Source: Petrolisthes cinctipes
Lineage: Eukaryota > Arthropoda > Malacostraca > Decapoda > Porcellanidae
NCBI GenBank assembly: GCA_033782935.1
Contig: JAWQEG010000486.1
Location: 1,116,001 to 1,180,000 of the forward strand
Direction: 5' to 3'
DNA: 64,000 nucleotides
The notes beneath the pieces are model-generated. The model was not told the DNA's origin. It searched no databases and saw only the letters and a program-made list of their open reading frames with translations. The translations under genes and the position numbers were made by a program. Shown here piece after piece: positions 39,401-53,880 of the stretch (position 1 is the stretch's first letter; every line of letters begins with the position of its first letter).

Positions 39401-42400
39401 ATGTACAGATCGCTTCTTGGACCCCTAAATATCGAATTTTCGGGTGTTTTGGGCCTTAATTTGAGATATCGCCTTTACGCACCTAAAATATCGATTTTTA
39501 GCATGTTTTGAGCCTATATTTTATAAATATACTAGCACTGAGTAGGCATGTACAGATCGCTTCTGGGACCCCAAAATATCGAATTTTCAGGTGTTTTGAG
39601 CCTGAATTTGAGATATAAACGAATACAGAAGATTCATGCACATATCGACTTTTGGGCACCTAAAATATTGATTTTGAGCATGTTTTGAGCCTATATTTTG
39701 AAAACATTCTAACACTGACTAGGCATGTACAGATCGCTTCTGGGACCTCAAAATATCGAATTTTCGGGTGTTTTGAGCCTGAATTTGAGATATAAACGAG
39801 TATAGAAGATGCATACACATATTGACTTTGGGCACCAAAAATATCGATTTTGAGCATGTTTTGAGCATATATTTTGAAAACATTCTAACACTGAGTAGGC
39901 ATGTTCAGATCCCTTCTGGGACCCCTAAATATCAAATTTTCGTGTGTTTTGGGACTGAATTTGAGATATCGACTTTTGGGCATCTAAAATATCGATTTTC
40001 AGCATGTTTTGGGCCTGTATTTTGAAAATACTCTAACACGGAGTAGGCATGTACAGATCGCTTCTGGGACCTCAAAATATCGAATTTTCGGGTGTTTTGG
40101 GCATGAATATGAGATATCGCCTTTACGCACCTATAATATCGATTTTTAGCATGTTTTTAGCTCATATTTTGAAAATATTCTAGCACTGAGTAGGCATGTA
40201 CAGATCGCTTCTGGGACCCCAAAATATCGAATTTTCGGGTGTTTTGAGCTTGAATTTGAGATATAAACGAGTACAGAAGATGCATGCACATATCGACTTT
40301 TTGGCACCAAAAATATCGATTTTGAACATGTTTTGAGCCTATATTTTGAAAACATTCTAGCACTGAGAAGGCATGTACAGATCGCTTCTGGGATCCCAAA
40401 ATATGGAATTTTCGGGTGTTTTGAGCCTGAATTTGAGATATAAACGAGTATAGAAGATGCATACACATATTGACTTTGGGCACCAAAAATATCGATTTTC
40501 AGCATGTTTTGGGCCTGAATTTTGAAGATACTCTAACACGGAGTAGGCATGTACAGATCGCTTCTGGGACCCCAAATATCAAATTTTCGGGTGTTTACGG
40601 CCGGAATTTGAGATATAAACGGGTACAGAAGATGCATGCACATATCGACTTTTGGGCACCGAAAATATCGATTTTCAGTATGTTTTTGGCCTGTATTTTG
40701 AAAATACTCTAACACGGAGTAGGCATGTACATATCACTTCTGGGACCCCTAAATATCGAATTTTCGGGTGTTTTAGCACTGAATTTGAGATATCGACTTT
40801 TTGGCACCTAAAATATCGATTTTTAGCATGTTTTGAGCCTATATTTTGAAAATATTCTAGCACTGAGTAGGCATGTACAGATTGCTTCTGGGACTCCAAA
40901 ATATTGAATTTTCGGGTGTTTAGGGTCAGATTTTGAGATATAAACGGGTACAGAAGATACATGCACATATTGACTTTGAGCATCTAAAATATCGATTTTG
41001 AGCATGTTTTGAGCCTATATTTTGAAAACATTCTAGCACTGAGTTGGCATGTACAGATCACTTCTGGGACCCAAAAATATCGAATTTTCGGGTGTTTAGG
41101 GCCAAAATTTGAGATATAAACGGGTACTGATGATGCATACACATATCGACTTTTGGGCACCTAAAACATCGATTTTGAGCATGTTTTTTGCCTGTATTTT
41201 GAAAATACTCTAACACGGAGTAAACATGTACAGATCGCTTCTGGGACCCCTAAATATCGAATTTTCGGGTGTTTTGGGCCTTAATTTGAGATATCGCTTT
41301 TACGCACCTAAAATATCGATTTTGAGAATGTTTTGAGCCTATATTTTGAAAACATTCTAACACTGACTAGGCATGTACAGATCGCTTCTGGGACCTCAAA
41401 ATATCGAATTTTCAAGTGTTTTGAGCCTGAATTTGAGATATAAACAAGTATAGAAGATGCATACACATAATGACTTTGGGCACCAAAAATATCGATTTTG
41501 AGCATGTTTTGAGCCTATATTTTGAAAACATTCTAACACTGAGTAAGCATGTTCAGATCGCTTCTGGGACCCCTAAATATCGAATTTTCGGGTGTTTTGG
41601 GACTGAATTTGCGATATCGACTTTTGGGCACCTAAAATTTCGATTTTTAGCATGTTTTGAGCCTATATTTTGAAAATATTCTAGCACTGAGTAGGCATGT
41701 ACAGATTGCTTCTGGGGCTCCATAATATTGAATTTTCGGGTTTTTAGGGCCAGAATTTGAGATATAAACGGGTACAGAAGATACATACACATATTGACTT
41801 TGGGCATCTAAAATATCGATTTTGAGCATGTTTTGAGCCTATATTTTGAAAACATTCAGGCACTGAGTTGGCATGTACAGATCGCTTCTGGGACCCAAAA
41901 ATATCGAATTTTCGGGTGTTTAGGGCCAGAATTTGAGATATAAACGGGTACAGAAGATGCATGCACATATCGACTTTTGGGCACCTAAAAGATCGATTTT
42001 CAGCATGTTTTGGGCCTGAATTTTGAAGATACTCTAACACGGAGTAGGCATGTACAGATCGCATCTGGGAACCCAAAATATCGAATTTTCGGTTGTTTTG
42101 AGCCTGAATTTGAGATATAAACGGGTACTGAAGATGCATGCACATATCGGCTTTTGGGCACCTAGAACATCGATTTTGAGCATGTTTTGGGCCTGTATTT
42201 TGAAAACACTCTAACATGGAGTAAACATGCACAGATCGCTTCTTCGACCCCTAAATATCGAATTTTCGGGTGTTTTGGGCCTTAATTTGAGATATCGCCT
42301 TTACGCACCTAAAATATCGATTTTTAGCATGTTTTGAGCCTATATTTTATAAATATACTAGCACTGGGTAGGCATGTAAAGATCGCTTCTGGGACCCAAA

Positions 42401-43376
42401 AATATCGAATTTTCGGGTGTTTAGGGCCAAAATTTGAGATATAAACGGGTACTGATGATGCATGCACATATCGACTTTTGTGCACCTAAAACATCGATTT
42501 TGAGCATGGTTTGGGCCTGTATTTTGAAAATACTCTAACACGGAGTAAACATGTACAGATCGCTTCTGGGACCCCAAAATATCGAATTTTCGGTTGTTTT
42601 GGGCCTTAATTTGAGATATCGCCTTTACGCACCTAAAATATCGATTTTGAGCATGTTTTGAGCCTATATTTTGAAAACATTCTAACACTGACTAGGCATG
42701 TACAGATCGCTTCTGGGACCTCAAAATATCGAATTTTCAAGTGTTTTGAGCCTAAATTTGAGATATAAACGAGTATAGAAGATGCATACACATATTGACT
42801 TTGGCCACCAAAAATATCGATTTTGAGCATGTTTTGAGCCTATATTTTGAAAACATTCTAACACTGAGTAAGCATGTTCAGATCGCTTCTGGGACCCCTA
42901 AATATCGAATTTTCGGGTGTTTTGGGCCAGAATTTGAGATATAAACGGGTACAGAAGATGCATGCACATATCGACTTTTGGGCACCTAAAAGATCGATTT
43001 TCAGCATGTTTTGGGCCTGAATTTTGAAAATACTCTAACACGGAGTAGGCATGTACAGATCGCTTCTGGGAACCCAAAATATCGAATTTTCGGGTGTTTT
43101 GAGCCTGAATTTGAGATATAAACGGGTACTGAAGATGCATGCACATATCGACTTTTGGGCACCTAGAACATCGATTTTGAGCATGTTTTGGGCCTGTATT
43201 TTGAAAACACTCTAACATGGAGTAAACATGTACAGATCGCTTCTTGGACCCCTAAATATCGAATTTTCTGGTGTTTTGGGCCTTAATTTGAGATATCGCC
43301 TTTACGCACCTAAAATATCGATTTTTAGCATGTTTTGAGCCTATATTTTATAAATATACTAGCACTGAGTAGGCAT
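36488..43376 (+). repeat. 3827 bp higher-order duplication, about 1.8 copies
   Basis: Copy 1 is about 36488-40314 and copy 2 about 40315-43376. Landmarks at 36643, 36996, 37481, 37643, 38520, 38806 and 39071 recur exactly 3827 bp later. Features confined largely to this zone and its derivatives are the tails GGAGTAAACATG and GAGTTGGCATG, the CATGGAGTAAACATG change, and CTGGGGCTCCATAATATTG. Copy 2 stops at about 43376, where the sequence jumps to a part equivalent to 39900. Confidence 0.85.
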
Positions 43377-45112
43377 GTTCAGATCCCTTCTGGGACCCCT
43401 AAATATCAAATTTTCGTGTGTTTTGGGACTGAATTTGAGATATCGACTTTTGGGCATCTAAAATATCGATTTTCAGCATGTTTTGGGCCTGTATTTTGAA
43501 AATACTCTAACACGGAGTAGGCATGTACATATCACTTCTGGGACCCCTAAATATCGAATTTTCGGGTGTTTTGGCACTGAATTTGAGATATCGACTTTTT
43601 GGCACCTAAAATATCGATTTTTAGCATGTTTTGAGCCGATATTTTGAAAATATTCTAGCACTGAGTAGGCATGTACAGATTGCTTCTGGGACTCCAAAAT
43701 ATTGAATTTTCGGGTGTTTAGGGCCAGATTTTGAGATATAAACGGGTACAGAAGATACATGCACATATTGACTTTGAGCATCTAAAATATCGATTTTGAG
43801 CATGTTTTGAGCCTATATTTTGAAAACATTCTAGCACTGAGTTGGCATGTACAGATCACTTCTGGGACCCAAAAATATCGAATTTTCGGGTGTTTAGGGC
43901 CAAAATTTGAGATATAAACGGGTACTGATGATGCATACACATATCGACTTTTGGGCACCTAAAACATCGATTTTGAGCATGTTTTTTGCCTGTATTTTGA
44001 AAATACTCTAACACGGAGTAAACATGTACAGATCGCTTCTGGGACCCCTAAATATCGAATTTTCGGGTGTTTTGGGCCTTAATTTGAGATATCGCTTTTA
44101 CGCACCTAAAATATCGATTTTGAGCATGTTTTGAGCCTATATTTTGAAAACATTCTAACACTGACTAGGCATGTACAGATCGCTTCTGGGACCCCAAAAT
44201 ATCGAATTTTCAAGTGTTTTGAGCCTGAATTTGAGATATAAACAAGTATAGAAGATGCATACACATAATGACTTTGGGCACCAAAAATATCGATTTTGAG
44301 CATGTTTTGAGCCTATATTTTGAAAACATTCTAACACTGAGTAAGCATGTTCAGATCGCTTCTGGGACCCCTAAATATCGAATTTTCGGGTGTTTTGTGA
44401 CTGAATTTGCGATATCGACTTTTGGGCACCTAAAATATCGATTTTTAGCATGTTTTGAGCCTATATTTTGAAAATATTCTAGCACTGAGTAGGCATGTAC
44501 AGATTGCTTCTGGGGCTCCATAATATTGAATTTTCGGGTGTTTAGGGCCAGAATTTGAGATATAAACGGGTACAGAAGATACATACACATATTGACTTTG
44601 GGCATCTAAAATATCGATTTTGAGCATGTTTTGAGCCTATATTTTGAAAACATTCTGGCACTGAGTTGGCATGTACAGATCGCTTCTGGGACCCAAAAAT
44701 ATCGAATTTTCGGGTGTTTAGGGCCAGAATTTGAGATATAAACGGGTACAGAAGATGCATGCACATATCGACTTTTGGGCACCTAAAAGATCGATTTTCA
44801 GCATGTTTTGGGCCTGTATTTTGAAAATACTCTAACACGGAGTAAACATGTACAGATCGCTTCTGGGACCCCAAAATATCGAATTTTCGGTTGTTTTGGG
44901 CCTTAATTTGCGATATCGCCTTTACGCACCTAAAATATCGATTTTGAGCATGTTTTGAGCCTATATTTTGAAAACATTCTAACACTGACTAGGCATGTAC
45001 AGATCGCTTCTGGGACCTCAAAATATCGAATTTTCAAGTGTTTTGAGCCTAAATTTGAGATATAAACGAGTATAGAAGATGCATACACATATTGACTTTG
45101 GCCACCAAAAAT
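43377..45112 (+). repeat. Mosaic of segments from the 3827 bp unit with a three-monomer loss
   Basis: From about 43370 to 43520 the sequence matches 39893-40043 (offset 3477). From about 43520 to 44810 it matches 40722-42012 (offset 2798). From about 44810 the match continues at offset 2297. The last step of 501 bp equals 177 + 177 + 147, that is three whole monomers removed in register. All joins keep the monomer phase, as expected from unequal exchange between misaligned monomers. Confidence 0.75.
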
Positions 45113-48100
45113 ATCGATTTTGAGCATGTTTTGAGCCTATATTTTGAAAACATTCTAACACTGAGTAAGCATGTTCAGATCGCTTCTGGGACCCCTAAAT
45201 ATCGAATTTTCGGGTGTTTTGGGCCAGAATTTGAGATATAAACGGGTACAGAAGATGCATGCACATATCGACTTTTGGGCACCTAAAAGATCGATTTTCA
45301 GCATGTTTTGGGCCTGAATTTTGAAAATACTCTAACACGGAGTAGGCATGTACAGATCGCTTCTGGGAACCCAAAATATCGAATTTTCGGGTGTTTTGAG
45401 CCTGAATTTGAGATATAAACGGGTACTGAAGATGCATGCACATATCGACTTTTGGGCACCTAGAACATCGATTTTGAGCATGTTTTGGGCCTGTATTTTG
45501 AAAACACTCTAACATGGAGTAAACATGTACAGATCGCTTCTTGGACCCCTAAATATCGAATTTTCGGGTGTTTTGGGCCTTAATTTGAGATATCGCCTTT
45601 ACGCACCTAAAATATCGATTTTTAGCATGTTTTGAGCCTATATTTTATAAATATACTAGCACTGAGTAGGCATGTACAGATCGCTTCTGGGACCCCAAAA
45701 TATCGAATTTTCAGGTGTTTTGAGCCTGAATTTGAGATATAAACGAATACAGAAGATGCATGCACATATCGACTTTTGGGCACCTAAAATATTGATTTTG
45801 AGCATGTTTTGAGCCTATATTTTGAAAACATTCTAACACTGACTAGGCATGTACAGATCGCTTCTGGGACCTCAAAATATCGAATTTTCGGGTGTTTTGA
45901 GCCTGAATTTGAGATATAAACGAGTATAGAAGATGCATACACATATTGACTTTGGGCACCAAAAATATCGATTTTGAGCATGTTTTGAGCATATATTTTG
46001 AAAACATTCTAACACTGAGTAGGCATGTTCAGATCCCTTCTGGGACCCCTAAATATCAAATTTTCGTGTGTTTTGGGACTGAATTTGAGATATCGACTTT
46101 TGGGCATCTAAAATATCGATTTTCAGCATGTTTTGGGCCTGTATTTTGAAAATACTCTAACACGGAGTAGGCATGTACAGATCGCTTCTGGGACCTCAAA
46201 ATATCGAATTTTCGGGTGTTTTGGGCATGAATATGAGATATCGCCTTTACGCACCTATAATATCGATTTTTAGCATGTTTAGAGCTCATATTTTGAAAAT
46301 ATTCTAGCACTGAGTAGGCATGTACAGATCGCTTCTGGGACCCCAAAATATCGAATTTTCGGGTGTTTTGAGCTAGAATTTGAAATATAAACGAGTACAG
46401 AAGATGCATGCACATATCGACTTTTTGGCACCTAAAATATCGATTTTGAGCATGTTTTGAGCCTATATTTTGAAAACATTCTAGCACTGAGTAGGCATGT
46501 ACAGATCGCTTCTGGGACCCTAAAATATCGAATTTTCGGGTGTTTTGGGCCTTAATTTGAGATATCGCTTTTACGCACCTAAAATATCGATTTTGAGCAT
46601 GTTTTGAGCCTATATTTTGAAAACATTCTAACACTGACTAGGCATGTACAGATCGCTTCTGGGACCTCAAAATATCGAATTTTCAAGTGTTTTGAGCCTG
46701 AATTTGAGATATAAACAAGTATAGAAGATGCATACACATAATGACTTTGGGCACCAAAAATATCGATTTTGAGCATGTTTTGAGCCTATATTTTGAAAAC
46801 ATTCTAACACTGAGTAAGCATGTTCAGATCGCTTCTGGGACCCCTAAATATCGAATTTTCGGGTGTTTTGGGCCAGAATTTGAGATATAAACGGGTACAG
46901 AAGATGCATGCACATATCGACTTTTGGGCACCTAAAAGATCGATTTTCAGCATGTTTTGGGCCTGAATTTTGAAAATACTCTAACACGGAGTAGGCATGT
47001 ACAGATCGCTTCTGGGAACCCAAAATATCGAATTTTCGGGTGTTTTGAGCCTGAATTTGAGATATAAACGGGTACTGAAGATGCATGCACATATCGACTT
47101 TTGGGCACCTAGAACATCGATTTTGAGCATGTTTTGGGCCTGTATTTTGAAAACACTCTAACATGGAGTAAACATGTACAGATCGCTTCTTGGACCCCTA
47201 AATATCGAATTTTCGGGTGTTTTGGGCCTTAATTTGAGATATCGCCTTTACGCACCTAAAATATCGATTTTTAGCATGTTTTGAGCCTATATTTTATAAA
47301 TATACTAGCACTGAGTAGGCATGTACAGATCGCTTCTGGGACCCCAAAATATCGAATTTTCAGGTGTTTTGAGCCTGAATTTGAGATATAAACGAATACA
47401 GAAGATGCATGCACATATCGACTTTTGGGCACCTAAAATATTGATTTTGAGCATGTTTTGAGCCTATATTTTGAAAACATTCTAACACTGACTAGGCATG
47501 TACAGATCGCTTCTGGGACCTCAAAATATCGAATTTTCGGGTGTTTTGAGCCTGAATTTGAGATATAAACGAGTATAGAAGATGCATACACATATTGACT
47601 TTGGGCACCAAAAATATCGATTTTGAGCATGTTTTGAGCATATATTTTGAAAACATTCTAACACTGAGTAGGCATGTTCAGATCCCTTCTGGGACCCCTA
47701 AATATCAAATTTTCGTGTGTTTTGGGACTGAATTTGAGATATCGACTTTTGGGCATCTAAAATATCGATTTTCAGCATGTTTTGGGCCTGTATTTTGAAA
47801 ATACTCTAACACGGAGTAGGCATGTACAGATCGCTTCTGGGACCTCAAAATATCGAATTTTCGGGTGTTTTGGGCATGAATATGAGATATCGCCTTTACG
47901 CACCTATAATATCGATTTTTAGCATGTTTAGAGCTCATATTTTGAAAATATTCTAGCACTGAGTAGGCATGTACAGATCGCTTCTGGGACCCCAAAATAT
48001 CGAATTTTCGGGTGTTTTGAGCTAGAATTTGAAATATAAACGAGTACAGAAGATGCATGCACATATCGACTTTTTGGCACCTAAAATATCGATTTTGAGC

Positions 48101-49842
48101 ATGTTTTGAGCCTATATTTTGAAAACATTCTAGCACTGAGTAGGCATGTACAGATCGCTTCTGGGACCCTAAAATATCGAATTTTCGGGTGTTTTGGGCC
48201 TTAATTTGAGATATCGCTTTTACGCACCTAAAATATCGATTTTGAGCATGTTTTGAGCCTATATTTTGAAAACATTCTAACACTGACTAGGCATGTACAG
48301 ATCGCTTCTGGGACCTCAAAATATCGAATTTTCAAGTGTTTTGAGCCTGAATTTGAGATATAAACAAGTATAGAAGATGCATACACATAATGACTTTGGG
48401 CACCAAAAATATCGATTTTGAGCATGTTTTGAGCCTATATTTTGAAAACATTCTAACACTGAGTAAGCATGTTCAGATCGCTTCTGGGACCCCTAAATAT
48501 CGAATTTTCGGGTGTTTTGGGCCAGAATTTGAGATATAAACGGGTACAGAAGATGCATGCACATATCGACTTTTGGGCACCTAAAAGATCGATTTTCAGC
48601 ATGTTTTGGGCCTGAATTTTGAAAATACTCTAACACGGAGTAGGCATGTACAGATCGCTTCTGGGAACCCAAAATATCGAATTTTCGGGTGTTTTGAGCC
48701 TGAATTTGAGATATAAACGGGTACTGAAGATGCATGCACATATCGACTTTTGGGCACCTAGAACATCGATTTTGAGCATGTTTTGGGCCTGTATTTTGAA
48801 AACACTCTAACATGGAGTAAACATGTACAGATCGCTTCTTGGACCCCTAAATATCGAATTTTCGGGTGTTTTGGGCCTTAATTTGAGATATCGCCTTTAC
48901 GCACCTAAAATATCGATTTTTAGCATGTTTTGAGCCTATATTTTATAAATATACTAGCACTGAGTAGGCATGTACAGATCGCTTCTGGGACCCCAAAATA
49001 TCGAATTTTCAGGTGTTTTGAGCCTGAATTTGAGATATAAACGAATACAGAAGATGCATGCACATATCGACTTTTGGGCACCTAAAATATTGATTTTGAG
49101 CATGTTTTGAGCCTATATTTTGAAAACATTCTAACACTGACTAGGCATGTACAGATCGCTTCTGGGACCTCAAAATATCGAATTTTCGGGTGTTTTGAGC
49201 CTGAATTTGAGATATAAACGAGTATAGAAGATGCATACACATATTGACTTTGGGCACCAAAAATATCGATTTTGAGCATGTTTTGAGCATATATTTTGAA
49301 AACATTCTAACACTGAGTAGGCATGTTCAGATCCCTTCTGGGACCCCTAAATATCAAATTTTCGTGTGTTTTGGGACTGAATTTGAGATATCGACTTTTG
49401 GGCATCTAAAATATCGATTTTCAGCATGTTTTGGGCCTGTATTTTGAAAATACTCTAACACGGAGTAGGCATGTACAGATCGCTTCTGGGACCTCAAAAT
49501 ATCGAATTTTCGGGTGTTTTGGGCATGAATATGAGATATCGCCTTTACGCACCTATAATATCGATTTTTAGCATGTTTAGAGCTCATATTTTGAAAATAT
49601 TCTAGCACTGAGTAGGCATGTACAGATCGCTTCTGGGACCCCAAAATATCGAATTTTCGGGTGTTTTGAGCTAGAATTTGAAATATAAACGAGTACAGAA
49701 GATGCATGCACATATCGACTTTTTGGCACCTAAAATATCGATTTTGAGCATGTTTTGAGCCTATATTTTGAAAACATTCTAGCACTGAGTAGGCATGTAC
49801 AGATCGCTTCTGGGACCCTAAAATATCGAATTTTCGGGTGTT
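45113..49842 (+). repeat. 1649 bp higher-order repeat, 10 monomers, about 2.9 copies
   Basis: Openings at 45169, 45346, 45523, 45670, 45847, 46023, 46171, 46318, 46495, 46642 and 46818 give lengths 177, 177, 147, 177, 176, 148, 147, 177, 147 and 176 bp, summing to 1649. Copies are about 45113-46761, 46762-48410 and 48411-49842. They look almost or completely identical by eye, which makes this one of the most homogeneous blocks of the window. Four of ten monomers are short, and two short ones are adjacent (46023-46170 and 46171-46317), which I did not see in the other units counted. The third copy ends where TTTGGGGCAAGAATTTG replaces TTTTGGGCCTTAATTTG near 49842. Confidence 0.9.
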
Positions 49843-51728
49843 TGGGGCAAGAATTTGAGATATAAACGGGTACAGAAGATGCATGCACATATCGACTTTT
49901 GGGCACCTAAAAGATCGATTTTCAGTATGTTTTTGGCCTGTATTTTGAAAATACTCTAACACGGAGTAGGCATGTACAGATCGCTTCTGGGACCCCTAAA
50001 TATCGAAGTTTCGGGTGTTTTGGTACTGAATTTGAGATATGGACTTTTTGGCACCTAAAATATCGATTTTTAGCATGTTTTTAGCCTATATTTTGAAAAA
50101 TATTTTAGCACTGAGTAGGCATGTACAGATTGCTTCTGGGACCCCAAAATATTGAATTTTCGGGTGTTTTGAGCCTGAATTTGAGATATAAACGGGTACA
50201 GCAGATACATGCACATATTGACTTTGGGCATTTAAAATATCGATTTTCAGCATGTTTTGGGCCTGTATTTTGAAAATACTCTAACACGGAGTAGGCATGT
50301 ACAGATCGCTTCTGGGACCCCAAAATATCGAATTTTCGGGTGTTATGAACCTGAATTTGAGATATAAACGGGTACTGAAGATCCATGCACATATCGACTT
50401 TTGGGCACCTAAAACATTGATTTTGAACATGTTTTGGGCCTGTATTTTGAAAATACTCTAACACGGAGTAGGCATGTACAGATCGCTTCTGGGACCCCAA
50501 AATATCGAATTTTCGGGTGTTTTGGGCCTGAATTTGAGATATCGACTTTACGCACCTAAAATATCGATTTTTAGCATGTTTTTAGTTTATATTTTGAAAA
50601 TATTCTAGCACTGAGTAGGCATGTACAGATCGCTTCTGGGACCCCAAAATATTTAATTTTCGGGTGTTTTGAGCCTGAATTTGAAATATAAACGAGTACA
50701 GAATATGCAAACACATATTGACTTTTTGGCACCTAAAATATCGATTTTGAGCATGTTTTGAGCCTATATTTTGAAAACATTCTAGCACTGAGTAGGCATG
50801 TACAGATCGCTTCTGGGACCCTAAAATATCGAATTTTCGGGTGTTTGGGGCAAGAATTTGAGATATAAACGGGTACAGAAGATGCATGCACATATCGACT
50901 TTTGGGCACCTAAAAGATCGATTTTCAGTATGTTTTTGGCCTGTATTTTGAAAATACTCTAACACGGAGTAGGCATGTACAGATCGCTTCTGGGACCCCT
51001 AAATATCGAAGTTTCGGGTGTTTTGGTACTGAATTTGAGATATGGACTTTTTGGCACCTAAAATATCGATTTTTAGCATGTTTTTAGCCTATATTTTGAA
51101 AAATATTTTAGCACTGAGTAGGCATGTACAGATTGCTTCTGGGACCCCAAAATATTGAATTTTCGGGTGTTTTGAGCCTGAATTTGAGATATAAACGGGT
51201 ACAGCAGATACATGCACATATTGACTTTGGGCATTTAAAATATCGATTTTCAGCATGTTTTGGGCCTGTATTTTGAAAATACTCTAACACGGAGTAGGCA
51301 TGTACAGATCGCTTCTGGGACCCCAAAATATCGAATTTTCGGGTGTTATGAACCTGAATTTGAGATATAAACGGGTACTGAAGATCCATGCACATATCGA
51401 CTTTTGGGCACCTAAAACATTGATTTTGAACATGTTTTGGGCCTGTATTTTGAAAATACTCTAACACGGAGTAGGCATGTACAGATCGCTTCTGGGACCC
51501 CAAAATATCGAATTTTCGGGTGTTTTGGGCCTGAATTTGAGATATCGACTTTACGCACCTAAAATATCGATTTTTAGCATGTTTTTAGTTTATATTTTGA
51601 AAATATTCTAGCACTGAGTAGGCATGTACAGATCGCTTCTGGGACCCCAAAATATTTAATTTTCGGGTGTTTTGAGCCTGAATTTGAAATATAAACGAGT
51701 ACAGAATATGCAAACACATATTGACTTT
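49725..51728 (+). repeat. 1003 bp higher-order repeat, 6 monomers, 2 copies
   Basis: Landmarks repeat at 1003 bp, for example GTTATGAACCTGAATTTG near 50342 and 51345, and the GAAAAATATTTTAGCAC tail near 50095 and 51098. The unit has four long and two short monomers. Copy 1 is about 49725-50727 and copy 2 about 50728-51728. No difference was noticed between them over most of their length. The right end is marked by the switch from CTTTTTGGCACC to CTTTGGGCTCC near 51725. Confidence 0.87.
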
Positions 51729-53880
51729 GGGCTCCAAAAATATCGATTTTCAGCATGTTTTGGGCCTGAATTTTGAAAATACTCTAACACGGAGTAGGCA
51801 TGTACAGATCGCTTCTGGGACCCCAAAATATCGAATTTTCGGGTGTTTTGAGCCTGAGTTTGAGATATAAACGAGTATAGAAGATGCATACACATATTGA
51901 CTTTGGGCACCAAAAATATCGATTTTCAGCATGTTTTGGTCCTGAATTTTGAAATTACTCTAACACGGAGTAGGCAGGTACAGATTGCTTCTGGGACCCT
52001 AAAATATCGAATTTTCAGGTGTTTAGGGCCAAAATTTGATATATAAACGGGTACAGAAGATGCATGCACATATCGACTTTTGGGCATATAAAAGATCGAT
52101 TTTCAATATGTTTTAGGCCTGTATTTTGGAAATACTCTAACACGGAGTAGGCATGTACATATCGCTTCTGGGAACCCTAAATATCGAAGTTTCGGGTGTT
52201 TTGGGACTGAATTTGAGATATCGACTTTTTGGCACCTAAAATATCGATTTTTAGCATGTTTTTAGCCTATATTTTGAAAATATTCTATTACTGAGTAGGC
52301 ATGTACAGATTGCTTCTGGGACCCCAAAATATCGAATTTTTTGGTGGTTTGAGCCTGAATTTGAGATATAAACGGGTACAGATGATACATGCACATATTG
52401 ACTTTGGGCATCGTAAAAAATCGATTTTGAGCAAGTTTTGGGCCTGTATTTTGAAAATACTCTAACACGGAGTAGGCATGTACAGATCGCTTCTGGGACC
52501 CCAAAATATCGAATTTTCGGGTGTTATGAACCTGAATTTGAGATATAAACGGGTACTGAAGATGCATGCACATATCGACTTTTGGGCACCTAAAACATCG
52601 ATTTTGAGCATGTTTTGGGCCTGTATTTTGAAAATACTCTAACACGGAGTAGGCATGTACAGATCGCTTCTGGGACCCCAAAATATCGAATTTTCGGGTG
52701 TTTTGGGCCTGAATTTGAGATATCGACTTTACGCACCTAAAATATCGATTTTTAGCATGTTTTTAGCTTATATTTTGAAAATATTCTAGCACTGAGTAGG
52801 CATGTACAGATCGCTTGTGGGACCCCAAAATATCGAATTTTCGGGTTTTTTGAGCCTGAATTTGAGATATAAACGAGTACAGAATATGCAAACACATATT
52901 GACTTTGGGCTCCAAAAATATCGATTTTCAGCATGTTTTGGGCCTGAATTTTGAAAATACTCTAACACGGAGTAGGCATGTACAGATCGCTTCTGGGACC
53001 CCAAAATATCGAATTTTCGGGTGTTTTGAGCCTGAATTTGAGATATAAACGAGTATAGAAGATGCATACACATATTTACTTTGGGCACCAAAAATATCGA
53101 TTTTCAGCATGTTTTGGTCCTGAATTTTGAAATTACTCTAACACGGAGTAGGCATGTACAGATTGCTTCTGGGACCCTAAAATATCGAATTTTCAGGTGT
53201 TTAGGGCCAGAATTTGATATATAAACGGGTACAGAAGATGCATGCACATATCGACTTTTGGGCGCATAAAAGATCGATTTTCAGTATGTTTTTCGCCTGT
53301 ATTTTGAAAATACTCTAACACGGAGTAGGCATGTACAGATCGCTTCTGGGAACCCTAAATATCGAAGTTTCGGGTGTTTTGGGACTGAATTTGAGATATC
53401 GACTTTTTGGCACCTAAAATATCGATTTTTAGCATGTTTTTAGCCTATATTTTGAAAATATTCTAGCACTGAGTAGGCATGTAGAGATTGCTTCTGGGAC
53501 CCCAAAATCTTGAATTTTTTAGTGGTTTGAGCCTGAATTTGAGATATAAACGGGTACAGAAGATACATGCACATATTGACTTTGGGCATCGTAAAAAATC
53601 GATTTTGAGCAAGTTTTGGGCATGTACTTTGAAAATACTCTAACACGGAGTAGGCATGTACAGATCGCTTCTGGGACCCCAAAATATCGAATTTTCGGGT
53701 GTTTTGAGCCTGAATTTGAGATATAAACGGGTACTGAAGATGCATGCACATATCGATTTTTGGGCACCTAAAACATCGATTTTGAGCATGTTCTGGGCCT
53801 GTATTTTGAAAATACTCTAACACGGAGTAGGCATGTACAGATCGCTTCTGGGACCCCAAAATATCGAATTTTCGGGTGTT
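51260..53880 (+). repeat. 1178 bp higher-order repeat, 7 monomers, about 2.2 copies
   Basis: Openings at 51622, 51798, 51974, 52151, 52299, 52476, 52653 and 52800 give lengths 176, 176, 177, 148, 177, 177 and 147 bp, summing to 1178. The next copy follows to about 53880. Copies differ at more positions than in neighbouring blocks (for example GGGCATATAAAAG against GGGCGCATAAAAG, and GTTATGAACC against GTTTTGAGCC), so this unit is older. Tails of the form GAAATTACTC begin here and are found only from here to 61.5 kb. Confidence 0.82.

Noticed and set aside
45113..51728. Near-identical tandem copies as an assembly artefact
   Set aside because: Not excluded, but small differences between many copies, different flanks on each side and consistent monomer register argue for real duplications. 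Spanning long reads would decide.
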